NCBI GenBank assembly: GCA_963971305.1
Contig: OZ020307.1
Location: 5,903,501-5,967,500, forward strand
DNA from: Arcuatula senhousia
Lineage: Eukaryota; Mollusca; Bivalvia; Mytilida; Mytilidae
Length of the DNA: 64,000 nucleotides
Direction: 5' to 3'
Shown: piece by piece, positions 12,501 to 22,400 of the stretch
Numbering within the stretch: the first letter of the stretch is position 1
Layout of the letters: every line of letters starts with the position of its first letter
The notes under the pieces: generated by a model
The model's database searches: none
What the model was told of the DNA's origin: nothing
What the model saw: the letters and a program-made list of their open reading frames with translations, nothing else
Translations under genes and position numbers: made by a program

Positions 12501-13203
12501 TTTCGTTGTTAGTAAACACATTTTCAGGTAAAAATAATGAGCGGTGACAATAAAAAAATTTCTTATTGTTACCTTAATAAAAACAGGTCCGCATCCGTGG
12601 ACCCGTTAATATTTTACTTTGACTTCCGGCGTCAGGTAACAATAATTTTTTTCTTATTGTTACTTTTCCAGGTAAATCCAGGTAATCGTAGCCACTTTGT
12701 TTAAAATTTGAGGAAATTATCCTATCAATCGATGTTTGTTTATTGCACTGTTTATTGCCATCCAATTTGACACTTAATGAGATGCAAATTAGTGAATATG
12801 ACATCACTAATGAGCTAGGCGAACACTCCTATATTGTGCAACCCTAGTATTGATAGCATCAAATTGACTCCTATATTTTGCTTTGCCTAAGTTGCAGGCG
12901 ACAGAGTAGATCTCTTAATTTGAAGTGTGTGATGACCCGTTAAGGTTGAATCTTTCCTTCATTGGAATTAAAATGAACAGGTGTAGGGGGTCTGTTCAGT
13001 ATTGGTGTATAAAACTGTGAAAAAATAATACATTAGGCCATTTTCTTAATTCAGGAATGTGCGACAAAGAACTCATATAGACATAAGTATGTACTTTCAA
13101 AGGCCTGTAGAAATAATTCCCTGTCTGCCTGTGATGCATCACTATGATTTTCTTCATGATTAATACGATCTTTTTGTCTTTTCTTCGGTTTATTTTGACG
13201 CAT
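555..13203 (-). CDS. SUZ12: SUZ12, Polycomb repressive complex 2 subunit (5' part; 3' part beyond left edge)
   Basis: SUZ12 is the PRC2 scaffold needed for EZH-mediated H3K27 methylation in the nucleus. Six exons read on the minus strand: 13,203-13,095 (ATG), 9,322-9,276, 9,011-8,947, 8,362-8,291, 1,137-1,085 and 613-555, all with GT/AG borders and mutually compatible phases, giving the first 135 residues. Recognisable SUZ12 landmarks in order: QADRELFLQAFE, KPTQIYRYLRNRHLVA, PIFLQRTLLYQKHRRS, RKIFKINSLLSTVEQK, LLNITFNGFF and LLKISHKKRK. These match the vertebrate N-terminal region (known family sequence). The animal-type low-complexity N-terminal extension is absent; only a short basic leader precedes the conserved part. 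The zinc finger and VEFS box should lie left of the window. Intron 4 is 7.2 kb and repeat-filled. The gene starts 287 bp from PLBD1 in divergent orientation. Identity is confident; exon 1 start is the only ATG before the conserved block. Confidence 0.93.
1273..2207 (+). mobile_element. GAGGCTCC...GGTGAGCT hairpin-ended repeat element, copy 1
   Basis: The left end reads GAGGCTCCCAGGAGCC followed by a CGCTCACCTGA motif. The right end has a GGACGGACGG tract, then GCTCACATGACCC-TTC-GGGTCAGGTGAGC, itself a foldback. The interior carries diverged copies of a monomer around the words ggcaataactcct, gtagatcttga and ttctatttttagccat. No transposase is encoded. Two more full copies occur at 3,268-6,164 and 26,047-27,045 (inverted), so this is a dispersed family. 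It lies in SUZ12 intron 4. Confidence 0.8.
2210..2440. repeat. Left arm of a widely spaced inverted duplication
   Basis: This segment matches the reverse complement of about 6,275-6,515 (for example tttctgtcccagattctgac and accttgaaaacaggtt in both) at an eye-estimated 85% identity. A weaker match continues to about 2,840 on this side. Confidence 0.7.
3268..6164 (+). mobile_element. GAGGCTCC hairpin-ended element, copy 2, interrupted by a satellite element
   Basis: It has the same ends as the copy at 1,273: GAGGCTCCCAAGAGCC on the left and GGACC-TTC-GGTCCAGGTGAGCT on the right, preceded by an ACGACGACAACGACGGACG tract. Two internal monomers of about 490 bp are visible at 5,096-6,080. The element is interrupted at about 3,741-5,093 by the 182-bp-repeat element. 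Confidence 0.8.
3741..5093 (+). mobile_element. Element with GTCTCGCC ends and seven ~182-bp tandem monomers, nested
   Basis: It sits inside the surrounding element between gtaatga and aaaatggtaaa. The uninterrupted sequence is present in the neighbouring monomer near 5,590, so the insertion point is clear. Monomer marks (cagatgcctag or close variants) recur at about 3,852, 4,033, 4,213, 4,395, 4,577, 4,759 and 4,943. The left end is GTGTGGCCACTAAAAGTATG then GTCTCGCCTGCCGGC. The right end is a hairpin, GTCTCGCCTTCCGCGA/TCGTCGCAGGCGAGAC, preceded by a CCGCCG-rich tract. A second copy lies at 14,679-15,472 in the opposite orientation. Confidence 0.82.
6275..6515. repeat. Right arm of the same inverted duplication
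   Basis: Reverse-complement partner of 2,210-2,440. The 3.8-kb space between the arms contains copy 2 of the GAGGCTCC element. Confidence 0.7.
6636..7585 (+). mobile_element. ATACCCCCC-ended element with five ~176-bp monomers
   Basis: It begins with ATACCCCCCA and ends with a perfect foldback ATACCCCCCACTTTTGAAGTGGGGGGTAT (two quoted halves of one 29-base palindrome at 7,557-7,585). Monomer mark gtaggtgcacatctacatta recurs roughly every 176 bp between about 6,680 and 7,390. A GGAC/GGAA tetranucleotide tract precedes the right hairpin. No coding capacity is seen. Shorter sequences starting with the same kind of end occur at about 24,035 and 28,640. Confidence 0.78.
7602..8303 (-). repeat. 37-bp minisatellite continuous with SUZ12 exon 4 and its splice donor
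   Basis: About 19 tandem units of about 37 bp. On the gene strand each unit is TATGTCAGGACAA|GTAAGTCTGC plus TGTTATTTTACCCC. The first 13 bases equal the last bases of SUZ12 exon 4 and the rest equals the first 24 bases of its intron. Units vary at the donor (GTAAGT, GTTAGT, GTGAGT). The true exon end at 8,291 is the unit next to unique coding sequence. Reading through the true donor gives AAG TAA, an in-frame stop. Confidence 0.9.
9420..9690. repeat. Imperfect tandem duplication, ~150 bp
   Basis: Two diverged copies share atgaacctaa/ttaacc, gttcatg, aaatataggccaca/aggtcaca and aaagggtagtg-like words at about 9,445-9,540 and 9,590-9,680. Nothing coding is seen. Confidence 0.5.
9985..10198. 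mobile_element. Palindromic MITE-like element (ATACTGTGG ends)
   Basis: The ends ATACTGTGGATTCATT and AATGAAACCACAGTAT are inverted repeats. Inner inverted words (tttcgtgggta / tacccacgaaaa) continue the fold. About 214 bp, no ORF. Confidence 0.78.
10372..10599. mobile_element. Palindromic MITE-like element (GGCCAAA ends)
   Basis: The left end GGCCAAAAAAAAAAGTAGG and following gagtttactgtcac mirror the right end, whose reverse complement reads GGCCAAACAAAAAAGTATG then gtttactgtcac. Internal pyrimidine- and purine-rich tracts; no ORF that belongs to the element. Confidence 0.7.
11598..12675. mobile_element. MULE-like non-autonomous element with ~110-bp terminal inverted repeats
   Basis: The left terminus TTACCTGGTAAAGTAACAAT and the right terminus (reverse complement TTACCTGGAAAAGTAACAAT) continue as inverted repeats for about 110 bp. 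They include the words ttattgttacctgac, ccggaag and gcggacctgttt. Each terminal repeat contains its own small TAACAATAA/TTATTGTTA foldbacks. Inside is a broken gene with a ZSWIM/MULE-type N-terminal motif and a PHD finger. No convincing target site duplication was found, so the exact ends are uncertain by a few bases. Confidence 0.72.
12095..12399 (+). pseudogene. Deletion derivative: ZSWIM/MULE-type N-terminus joined out of frame to a PHD finger end
   Basis: From ATG 12,095 one frame gives an N-terminal block, FSIGEKFNSLIEFEQKLNWY then KFVKLYKRSSSK. It resembles the start of ZSWIM3-like/MULE-derived proteins. About 90 bp later another frame (codons starting near 12,257) reads IVCDGCLEWYHLSCVGL, then KNPPKDLKATYWMCRKCNQK and stop at 12,399. 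This is the C-terminal two thirds of a PHD finger (CxxC, HxxC, CxxC). The first zinc-ligand pair and the whole middle of the protein are missing, and the two parts are in different frames. I read it as an internal-deletion remnant of a transposon gene carried between the terminal repeats. The family assignment is from motif memory only. Confidence 0.65.
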
Positions 13204-13490
13204 TGTGAGACGATTTCGCGGGACAAAGCAAAATTTTTATATTAAAAGCGGATCTGGAGACGGGATGACCGAAAATTAATTCCGAAATCTGAATTATAAT
13301 TTTTAGTTTATTATGTTTTAATAGAAAAAAAATTAACACAATGTGTTCGTTTTACTTTTCCCCTAGAATATTTTGGAAATTAAAATGAAACAATATATAT
13401 AAATGTCCACAAAAAATCTTTCTTTTACTCCTATTTTTTTTCCACGTGACGATCATGTGACTTGTTCAGTGTGTTAGGGAACCTGTCATC
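13204..13490. promoter_or_regulatory. Bidirectional promoter between SUZ12 and PLBD1, with two E-boxes
   Basis: 287 bp separate the two divergent start codons. On the PLBD1 side CCACGTGAC (CACGTG at 13,443-13,448) and TCATGTGAC (CATGTG at 13,454-13,459) lie 43 and 32 bp before the PLBD1 ATG. Both resemble sites bound by MiT/TFE factors (CLEAR/M-box), which drive lysosomal genes in vertebrates. No TATA box is evident at a standard place. The regulatory reading is inference. Confidence 0.6.
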
Positions 13491-16400
13491 ATGATAGTTG
13501 TTGTTCTCTCAATTTTTGCCATTTTAGTAAATGTCAATGGTAAGTTTACAGGAACACATATTTGTCAAGTCTAATAGCAAGTTGGTCAAATATTTTTTTT
13601 TAATGGCTAAAATGTTCTTTTTATTTTTACATCAAATTAATATATCAAGTAGAAGTAGAGAGAAGTCCATGTGTTGTTTGAGATATTAAAGATGCACAAT
13701 TAATACCACCACTAGTGATTGAACCCTGTCTAATGTCATTCCCGAATTCATGCACACCCTACTACATATTTGACCCGGCCTTCATTCAAACTGATAGCCA
13801 ATCTCCCTTTCTCCCGACTTTTTATTGTAATCTCCCGCTTTTTCAAGACATGACAAAATTTTAGTTAAATAGAAATTTAAATTGTTCAATCATAAAACAT
13901 TTCCGGTGTTTTAGGGATTTGTCAATTAGGTAGACGTTAATAACAGGTAAAGGTGTTAATTAAAGGTTTATTGCCATAATTGTCCTGATGATTGAATAAA
14001 CAGTTTGAGATTAATCAGTGAAGCCATGTACATTTGGCACACGCTAGTGCCCTCAATTGACATTGAAATGCAATTTTAATGAGCGTTGAAAATCTCCCGC
14101 TTTTTTGTCCAATCTCCAGCCAAAAAATCACAATCTCCAGCTTTCTTATCACGGATTCGTCACATGTATGGTAACACACTCATGTCTTTGAGTTTAAATT
14201 TGATAGGCTGTGATAACTGAGTCTATTTTTGGATACAAATATCTCTTTATAAGTGTCTTTATGTCTAAATATTTTTTTTTATTGGAAATTAGCAGTGCAG
14301 CAGATGTACTATAGCAGACAGGAACTGCTTTATCTTCGGGAGCACATGATATAGAAAATAATGAGATGTGGAATAAGTATACTCCACACAGCCCACAATC
14401 AAGCGGCAATTTAGAAAAAACACAATGGACAACCGCCAGCAGCCTCAATGAGGCCAGTAGGCACTGCTCGCGGTTCTGCAATTGGCCCATGGTCTAAATA
14501 AAATGCATATAATTCAAATCCAGTCCTGAAATAATCACAGACAGACCCCCTTCTTAAACAAGGAACAAAAATAAAAACATCAAAAAGACAAGTACAAACA
14601 AATGAGTTCCATTCACGCTTGTTATGACTTTACAGTAGTTTGCCTTGTTGATTTCTGTTCTGTTTATTTTGTGTTTTTGTCTCGCCTGCGACGAAAAGTC
14701 GCGGAAGGCGAGACATAGGTATTACTTGGCGGCGGCCATGGCGTCGTCCTAAACTTTTTTGTAAGACTTTTGTGGACATTGAATTTCTGGAAAAGTATAA
14801 TAGCTAGGCATCTGATATTTGGTATACAGACAGTTCAGGTTATGGTCTACGCAACTGTCACCATGCCGTGTGACCCTGTCCCCATTTTCATGCTCCAGTG
14901 ACTCTGTGAACTTAGGTCTTTTTTCAGGCTGAAAACTTTTTTGTAAGACTTTTGTGGACGATGAATTACTTGAAAAGTATAATAGCTAGGCATCTGATAT
15001 TTGGTATACAAACAGTTGAGGTTATGGTTTACGCAACTGTCAGCATGCCGTGTGACCCTGTCCCAATTTTCACGCTTCAGTGACTCTGTGAACTTAGATC
15101 TTTTTCCAGGTCGAAAACTTTTTTGTAAGACTTTTGTGGATGATGATTTGCTGGAAAAGTATATTAGCTAAGCATCTGATATTGGGTATACAGACAGTTG
15201 AGGTTATGGTTAATGCAACTGTCACCATGCCATGTGACCATGACACCATTTTTGGGCTCCAGTGACTCTGTGAACTTCGGTCTTTTTTTCATGCAGAAAA
15301 CTTTTTGTAATACTTGTGTGGACAATGGATTGCTTGAAAAGTATAATAGCTAGGCATCTGATACTGGGTATACAGACACTTTTTGTTTTTAAATGAAGAA
15401 ATGAAAGCTAAGGTAGTTGATTTTAGTGATGGTGCCGGCAGGCGAGACATACTTTTAGTGGCCACACTTGTTATGTTTTGTATTTCTTCATGCTGTTCTT
15501 GTTCATCCGATCACTATGAAATTTGACAATGATGTTCCTTTATACCATAAAAGGATGGATTGGATTGATTTTCCCCATTTTTTCATTTAGAAACTAGGGG
15601 CCAAAAATGTTACTATTTAGTTTTTTCCCACAATAACTTTTGTTCTGGTTTACTAAATGCTGTGAATTTTTCCAATAATATTTCATACCATAAAAGGATG
15701 AATTGGAATGATTTTGGGGTCCCCCCATAATTGGTGTAAATTTAGGAGCGCCAAAAGGGCAAAAAAATAAAATATTTTATTTGTTCCCGCAATAACTTTA
15801 GTTTTGGTCGGCCAATTGCTATGAAATTTTGCAATGATACGCCTTACCATTAAACCATATGAAGAATATATTTTGGGGGTCCCCCCTTTTTCCTTTGGAA
15901 ATAAAGGCCCAAAAAGGGGCAAAAAATGCAACTTTATTTATTTCTGATCCGATTTAAAAAAAGAATTGCAATTTAATTCTTGTCATATAGTGGATACAAA
16001 ATGGAGGATTAATTATACAGTAAAACTTGAATGTAACCATGGTAACGAACTCACTAATTAGGTATCGTAGGCTCGACAAACTTGAAAGAACTGTTGTTTA
16101 GCTAACATTTGTTTGGTATGGCTTGGGTTATTGTCAATTAATAACTTTCTTTAAAGGGACCAAAAGGGGCAAAAATGAAAGGTAGCAGGTACCCTTGATT
16201 AGGGGCCAAATGGTGTTCACAGAAATAATATTTTTTGTGTAATATTTTTGTAACTAATTAATTTTGGTCTGCTTTTGAAAAAAAAAATAGATTCCTAGGA
16301 AATGTAGGTGCATAGTCCACCAAAGGCAGCATGTGTCAAAAAATTTGTCAGTCCACCATGGGCTGCATGTGTCCAGAGCAATTGACTATCCATATTAATT

Positions 16401-19400
16401 TGGCCTAAAGCAAACAGGGTTCAACATGTTGTGGTCATATCATGCTGTGCTCAGCAAAGCTTTTTATTAAAAATTTCTTTCTTTCCATAATTCTTACAAA
16501 GGTCAACAGAGATTCAATAGACATTTATTGATGACACTGAAAATTTGCATTCAGGGCAACCTACTCTTTTGAGACCAATATTTCATACCCTGAATCAATG
16601 TTTGTATTTAATAGACATGTAACATCACCCTTGACATGTATTGCATAAAAACGGCAGATCAAGAAGTCAGGACTCACGGGGCCTGCCTCCTTCTTTCGGC
16701 AGAAAAATTTGGTTGGATACATAGGAAAGCATGATCACAGTGGCGCCCCCCTCCCCTTTTCAAAATTTCTGGATCTGCCACCACATAACTACCCGTAAGA
16801 CTTCTTTGTCAGAGAGAAATAGAATATTAAATACAAACATTCTTGATTGATGACTTTTATAAAATAAAGTCATCTACATTATAAGACATGTTTTGGATTT
16901 AGACTTTTGAGAATCATTGATATCTGCAGCAACTTGTTTTAGTTTATCTAGTTCTTGATCACGCTCCTGTTGTACCTTTTCCAATTCCCTCTTAAGTTCC
17001 TTGTTCATTTTGTGCTGTAGATCTGTTTTCGTTTGTTCTAACAAAGCTTGATATTCATTATTAGCATCCTTTACAATTTTATGTCTTTCCTTCTCTATTT
17101 CTCGGACATGGATTTCATGGGAATATGATAAGACTTGTGTCATTGTCAAGGGACCCTCTACTCGTGTTATCTTTCGGATGAATACCTTGTTAGCTACAGA
17201 ATACAGACACGTTGGAGGTTTATTGCTTATCTTGATTTCTACCACTTTAAATTGATGCTTTGGTAGGCCACAAGTAGTGTAGACTGGGGTAAACTCAATG
17301 CTGAATCTGTCAGCTGGTATGAATGGATGGACTGTCTCCATAACTTCATCTGTTATCTTTTGTATCTTATGTGGTTTTATGTGGTCACAATTTATTCCAA
17401 CAGCTAGACCTTTCTTAGTGACCCCTAGGTATAAGGTTCCACACCCAGAACAATTTAAAAATCCACACATATATTTGATAACATCTTCCTTCAGATGTTT
17501 TTCTATGTAGTCCCCTTTTGCTTGTTTAAACTCTGTAGTCTTGTTTCTCATACCAATAAGTTCTCCCTCACGATAGAATTTTAATAGTTTAACTTCTAAT
17601 TCAGTTCTAGGGTGAACAAGTTTAGAGAATTTAAATCCCAGTTTTTTCCTCTGTGTCTTTGAACTAAGTATATCCAGTGTTTTCTCCACTTCATTCTTTG
17701 ATTTCAGATAAATAACAGCAAATTGGAGCTGTTTATCTTGTCCAATATCAACTTTATCCTCTGTAAGCCCTATATTAAGGTACTTGGTGAATAATGTTAC
17801 AATATTTTCCCTTATATTCTCATGAGCACAGTTTCTTAAGTTCTCAATCTTGATTAAATGTTCTTTTGACATGTTTGTTCAGAAAAACATGGATAAACAA
17901 CATTTAGATTTGATATTTTGGTCTTCAAAAGATAAATTTGTAATAGTAGAAATTTTAAAAACAAAAGGCCATTTAAAAAGTATCAAAACATTGCTTTCCA
18001 TAGATCATTTAGCGTTTTATTTGTTTTTATCTTTGATCTTGGTAACAACTCAGGTGTTAAAAGTTCAGTGAATTCTTTGTACTTAGTAAAATTGATCTTT
18101 AAATTTTATGGATTATCCCCCTTGATTTACAAAGCTATTGCAAATTGCTTTGTCTAGGTTATAAATAAATAAAAGATAAATTTGTTTATGGGATCTATGG
18201 AAATGAATAAAATTAACTGAATTAGTAGATGGCAAAAGTTGCTATAAAAAAGACAATTATTAAGAAATAACAATGATTTGGTGCCTGTTACATTTCATAA
18301 AATACTATGTTATGAAAAAACTTAAACATGAGGGTAATCTTTTGGTAAAAAATACAAATAAATCAATAATGTAAGCTGTTGGTAGTATTGTCATATGGGA
18401 AACTTGGTAGCCTAGAATTCTGCATTGGGCCAAAAAAACTGTGTGTTAAGATTAATTTGACATTTTATACCTTAAGGTTTTTTTTGTCTATATTATAAGG
18501 AAGACATGGGTCATAGCCACATTTAGCCAAAAATATATAGGAAAAATAAGATTTTTATACTGGAAAATCTAGGACAAAAATATAAAAATTCAGCTTTATA
18601 AGGACAAAATTTGCTATAACAGAGTTTTTTCATACACGTAATATAGTATTTCATTGTTAATTAACACAATTTCCAAGATCAACATAAAGTCATAAAAGTT
18701 AATTAATGAAATTTGTGAAGAATGTAAAATTCTTACATTTCACACTGAAAACTATGAGAAGAACATTCTTAAAGGAAGCCAAGCACAACTCTAAACTGAC
18801 TGATGGGTGTTTATAGTCGTGACTATAGGCTATATAGCCTCTGCAGCGACTATTAAAAGACTCGCTGTGTGCCATGGGTTGTCCAGCCCATGACACACCA
18901 CCGCCAGAGTTAGCTGTTCCAGGTACATTCGCCCTGGAAAAAGGGCCCGTCTCCCATCGCGTGGAGGTTCTGGTCGAGATTTCGGGAGACCACGACTCTA
19001 AAATATTGTAGGAGGTTTTTATAGGACAAAAATCTCAATTCTATCATTTATTGGACAGCTATGATCCATGCAAGGATTGTTATTAAAGTTGTAAATGTCC
19101 TCCCATTACTCCAATATAAAAAAAAAAAATTCCTACCAAGATACAAGATACAAGATATTTTATTTAAACCAATTAAAGGTGCCCAGTACTGAGCTACAAA
19201 ATTACAAAAAACAAACAAAACAAAAAAACAAAGTTATGATTTGTAATAATTATATATATAATTTATCATTACACAATATCAAATTAAACAAAAAGGGAAA
19301 ATAAATAAACCTACCTGACCTACATGTACCTAACATTTTCAAACATGTGACTACAAACACACAAAAAATTTATGCCCAATCTACAAAAGTAGCGCATATA

Positions 19401-22400
19401 GTGTTCGGGTCCGTTTGTCTGTCCATATGTCCGTGGGAATTTCTGTCAAGCTTTATGAACCGATTAAGAAAATTTACATGAAAATTTCTGCCAAGCTTTT
19501 CTCAGAAACTGTGCATGAGAATGATTTTGAACTTGGTAGGATGGTTCAGTAAGACTATCAGACCTGTCAGACTTCTACTTCCTGTTTGGGGCCAGGGGGG
19601 GGGGGCATCCTTTTTCCCATGGACACATTCCTTCTTTATTTTTATTTTCTTTGCTCTTCTCAAAATGATGATGGTACATTTACATTGTTACAATTTTCCA
19701 TGATTTTTTGTTTGTTTATATTACAGCTGATTACAATTATGGAAGTGTCTACTGCTCAGCACAGAAGTGTACCTTTAAAAAGAACGTCCTGGATGTTCCT
19801 CATTCAACAGCTGTAGCGTCATATAATGACACTCTGATGGAAACAGGATGGGGTGTTCTAGATATAGTAGCAGGGGATGGGAAGCCATCAGATGATTTAG
19901 ATATTATGTATGCTGCAGGGTACATTGAAGGTGCCCTAACATCACAGTATGTATAACAAGTACAAGCCAGCAATCTTTGTTAAAGCTTATGTTTGTTCCT
20001 TTTATCTTCATGTTAGTTGTACTATGGTCTTTCATATCCAAAAAAAGAGTTCTTTGATAATGTTAGAATTTGTTTTGAGGCCTATCTTTGATCTAGTGGC
20101 TAGCAATGACCACTGTTCACATTGCAGGCTGTTAGCTGTGTTCCATTGTAGATTTTTAAATTCAATAAGTTGAATTGTTCCATTATATATTTTTAATTGC
20201 TGCTGGTTGTGTTGTGAAAACATCTCATTATTGTTTATTAAATTATGAGAATATAGAAACTTTCTCTCAGACATTTAATTCATAAGACAAACGTTTAGCT
20301 TTTTATAGCTTTTATACTTATTTATATGTAATCTAATGTAATTTCAGGAGAATCTATCAACATTATCAGAACATGAAGGATGAATTCCTGACTGGTAAAT
20401 CAGATAAACTTATTCAAGACCTGAAAGAATTCTTCAAATCACAAGATAAATGGATGAGAAGTCAAATGGTAAAAAACTCCCAGGATCCTTTGTGGAGACA
20501 TGTTGCCATGGTAACAGCTCAGTTTGATGGCCTTGTTGATGGGTATAAATCCACAGCATCAGAAGTAAGTCTATTTTGAGTCACCTCAGACCTATTTTTA
20601 GGTGTGTCACAACATAAGACTCCCAAGTCCATATCTCCTTCTTCTTAGCTTACAAACAAGTACTCATTTTCAGATGTATCATTGTTATGCATTAAATACT
20701 GGCAAGGTCATATTGTTCACTGAACTAACCAAAGAATTCAATTTGATTCTCTTGTTAAAGTGAAAAACTTTTGCTTTAAATAAAAAAAAAAAATGATCCA
20801 ATAAATTCACAATTTGATGTTTCTTTTCTTATTCACACAATTCACACAAATTGAATAATCTGAAGATTTAAAGGTTCTTACATAAGTTCTTGGAAAAGAC
20901 CGGCTGATCTTTCACGAGTGATAGAATTTTTCAGTCTTTTTGCGAGTGGAGCGCAGTGGAACGAGTCAAATTTTTCAGTCTTTTTGCGAGTGGAGCGCAG
21001 TGGAACGAGTCAAAAGACCCCAAAAAATCTATCACGAGTGAAAGATCATTGTCGGCTTTCCAAGAACGCGTGTCAGTACCTATTTCTTCCATAATAAATT
21101 AAATCTTTATATTCTGAAACCATAAGGGAATTTATTCTAAAACCGAAAGTTAACCTGGTCATCTCACACTGAAAAGTGTCATTTACAGAAGAATTTGTAT
21201 AATGGTCATAAAGATGTTATTTCTTCTCAATGTTATGGTATGCAAATGAAGTTGTACATGTAGATACAAACTTTTGCAGAGGAGGCAATTTGAGGATGAA
21301 ACTATCAGGAATTAATTTATTGTTTTTATTATTGGTTATAGGATCTAGATGTATTTGCTTTCCAAGTTCTGAATGGAGCAGGTGATCTGTTAGATTTGGT
21401 AAATGCCTTAAATCCAGACGAAATACCGGACTGGAAATCATTCAACCATGACCAAGCACGTCTTTATGTACAACAGAAAGGATTTTGTTCAGCTTTAATA
21501 AAAGTAAATTTTGCTTGTTAACATAGAAAATTCAATCTTTTCACTATTTTCTTATTTAAGATCGATATTATTGGCCAGATTTCATGGATTTAAAAATATG
21601 GGTTATAAAATGGTGAATCTCGGTTGCTTATGGATAATTGTTTCTTCAGTTTGTTCCCCAGGGGAATATATGACTTTTGCCGTATAACACACAATAAGTT
21701 TTCTTAACATTCCACGGGTAAAAAAAATCCACAATGTGGAACAAATATAGACATTGATATAGTTCCTCTGGGGAACATTACAAGAAACATAAACGGTTCC
21801 TCTGGGGAACACAACAAGAAATGTCCGTTTAAACATTGATAAAGTTCCTCTGGGGAACACTACAAGAAATGTCTATTTAAACATTGATAAAGTTCCTCTG
21901 GGGAATATTGCAAGAAAACTCAAGTTAAACATAAAAGTTCCTCTGGGGAACAATAGAAGAAATGTCTATTTAAACATTGATATATAGTTCCTCTGGGGAA
22001 CATTACAAGAAAACTCAAGTTAAACATAAAGTTCCTCTGGGGAACAGAGCCTACAAGAAATGTTAATTTAAACATTGATCAAGTTCCTCTGGGGAATATT
22101 ACAAGAAATGTCCATTTAAACATTGATAAAGTTCCTCTGGGGAACACTACAAGAAATGTCTATTTAAACATTGATAAAGTTCCTCTGGGGAACATTACAA
22201 GTAATGGAACTACTTTTCTCAATGTGCCTTTTAAAATATCAATGCACTGTTCCCCCAAGGAACAAACTGAAGAAATAATTATCCAAGAGCATCTCGGGTG
22301 GTGGCAGGCGGGAAAATAATTATCATAACAGTTTTCTCATCAACTATTAATCACAGTCTCTTGGTATTTGGTATGCAGCATCAGCAAGGGTCCCATACTC

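Noticed and set aside
11598..12675. Nine-base target site duplication for the MULE-like element
   Set aside because: Flanking nine-mers compared at several possible ends do not match, so none is reported.
18780..19010. tRNA- or SINE-like patch with ggttctggtcgagattt and gtctccc/gggagac pairing
   Set aside because: No cloverleaf could be drawn and A/B boxes are not convincing; left unassigned.
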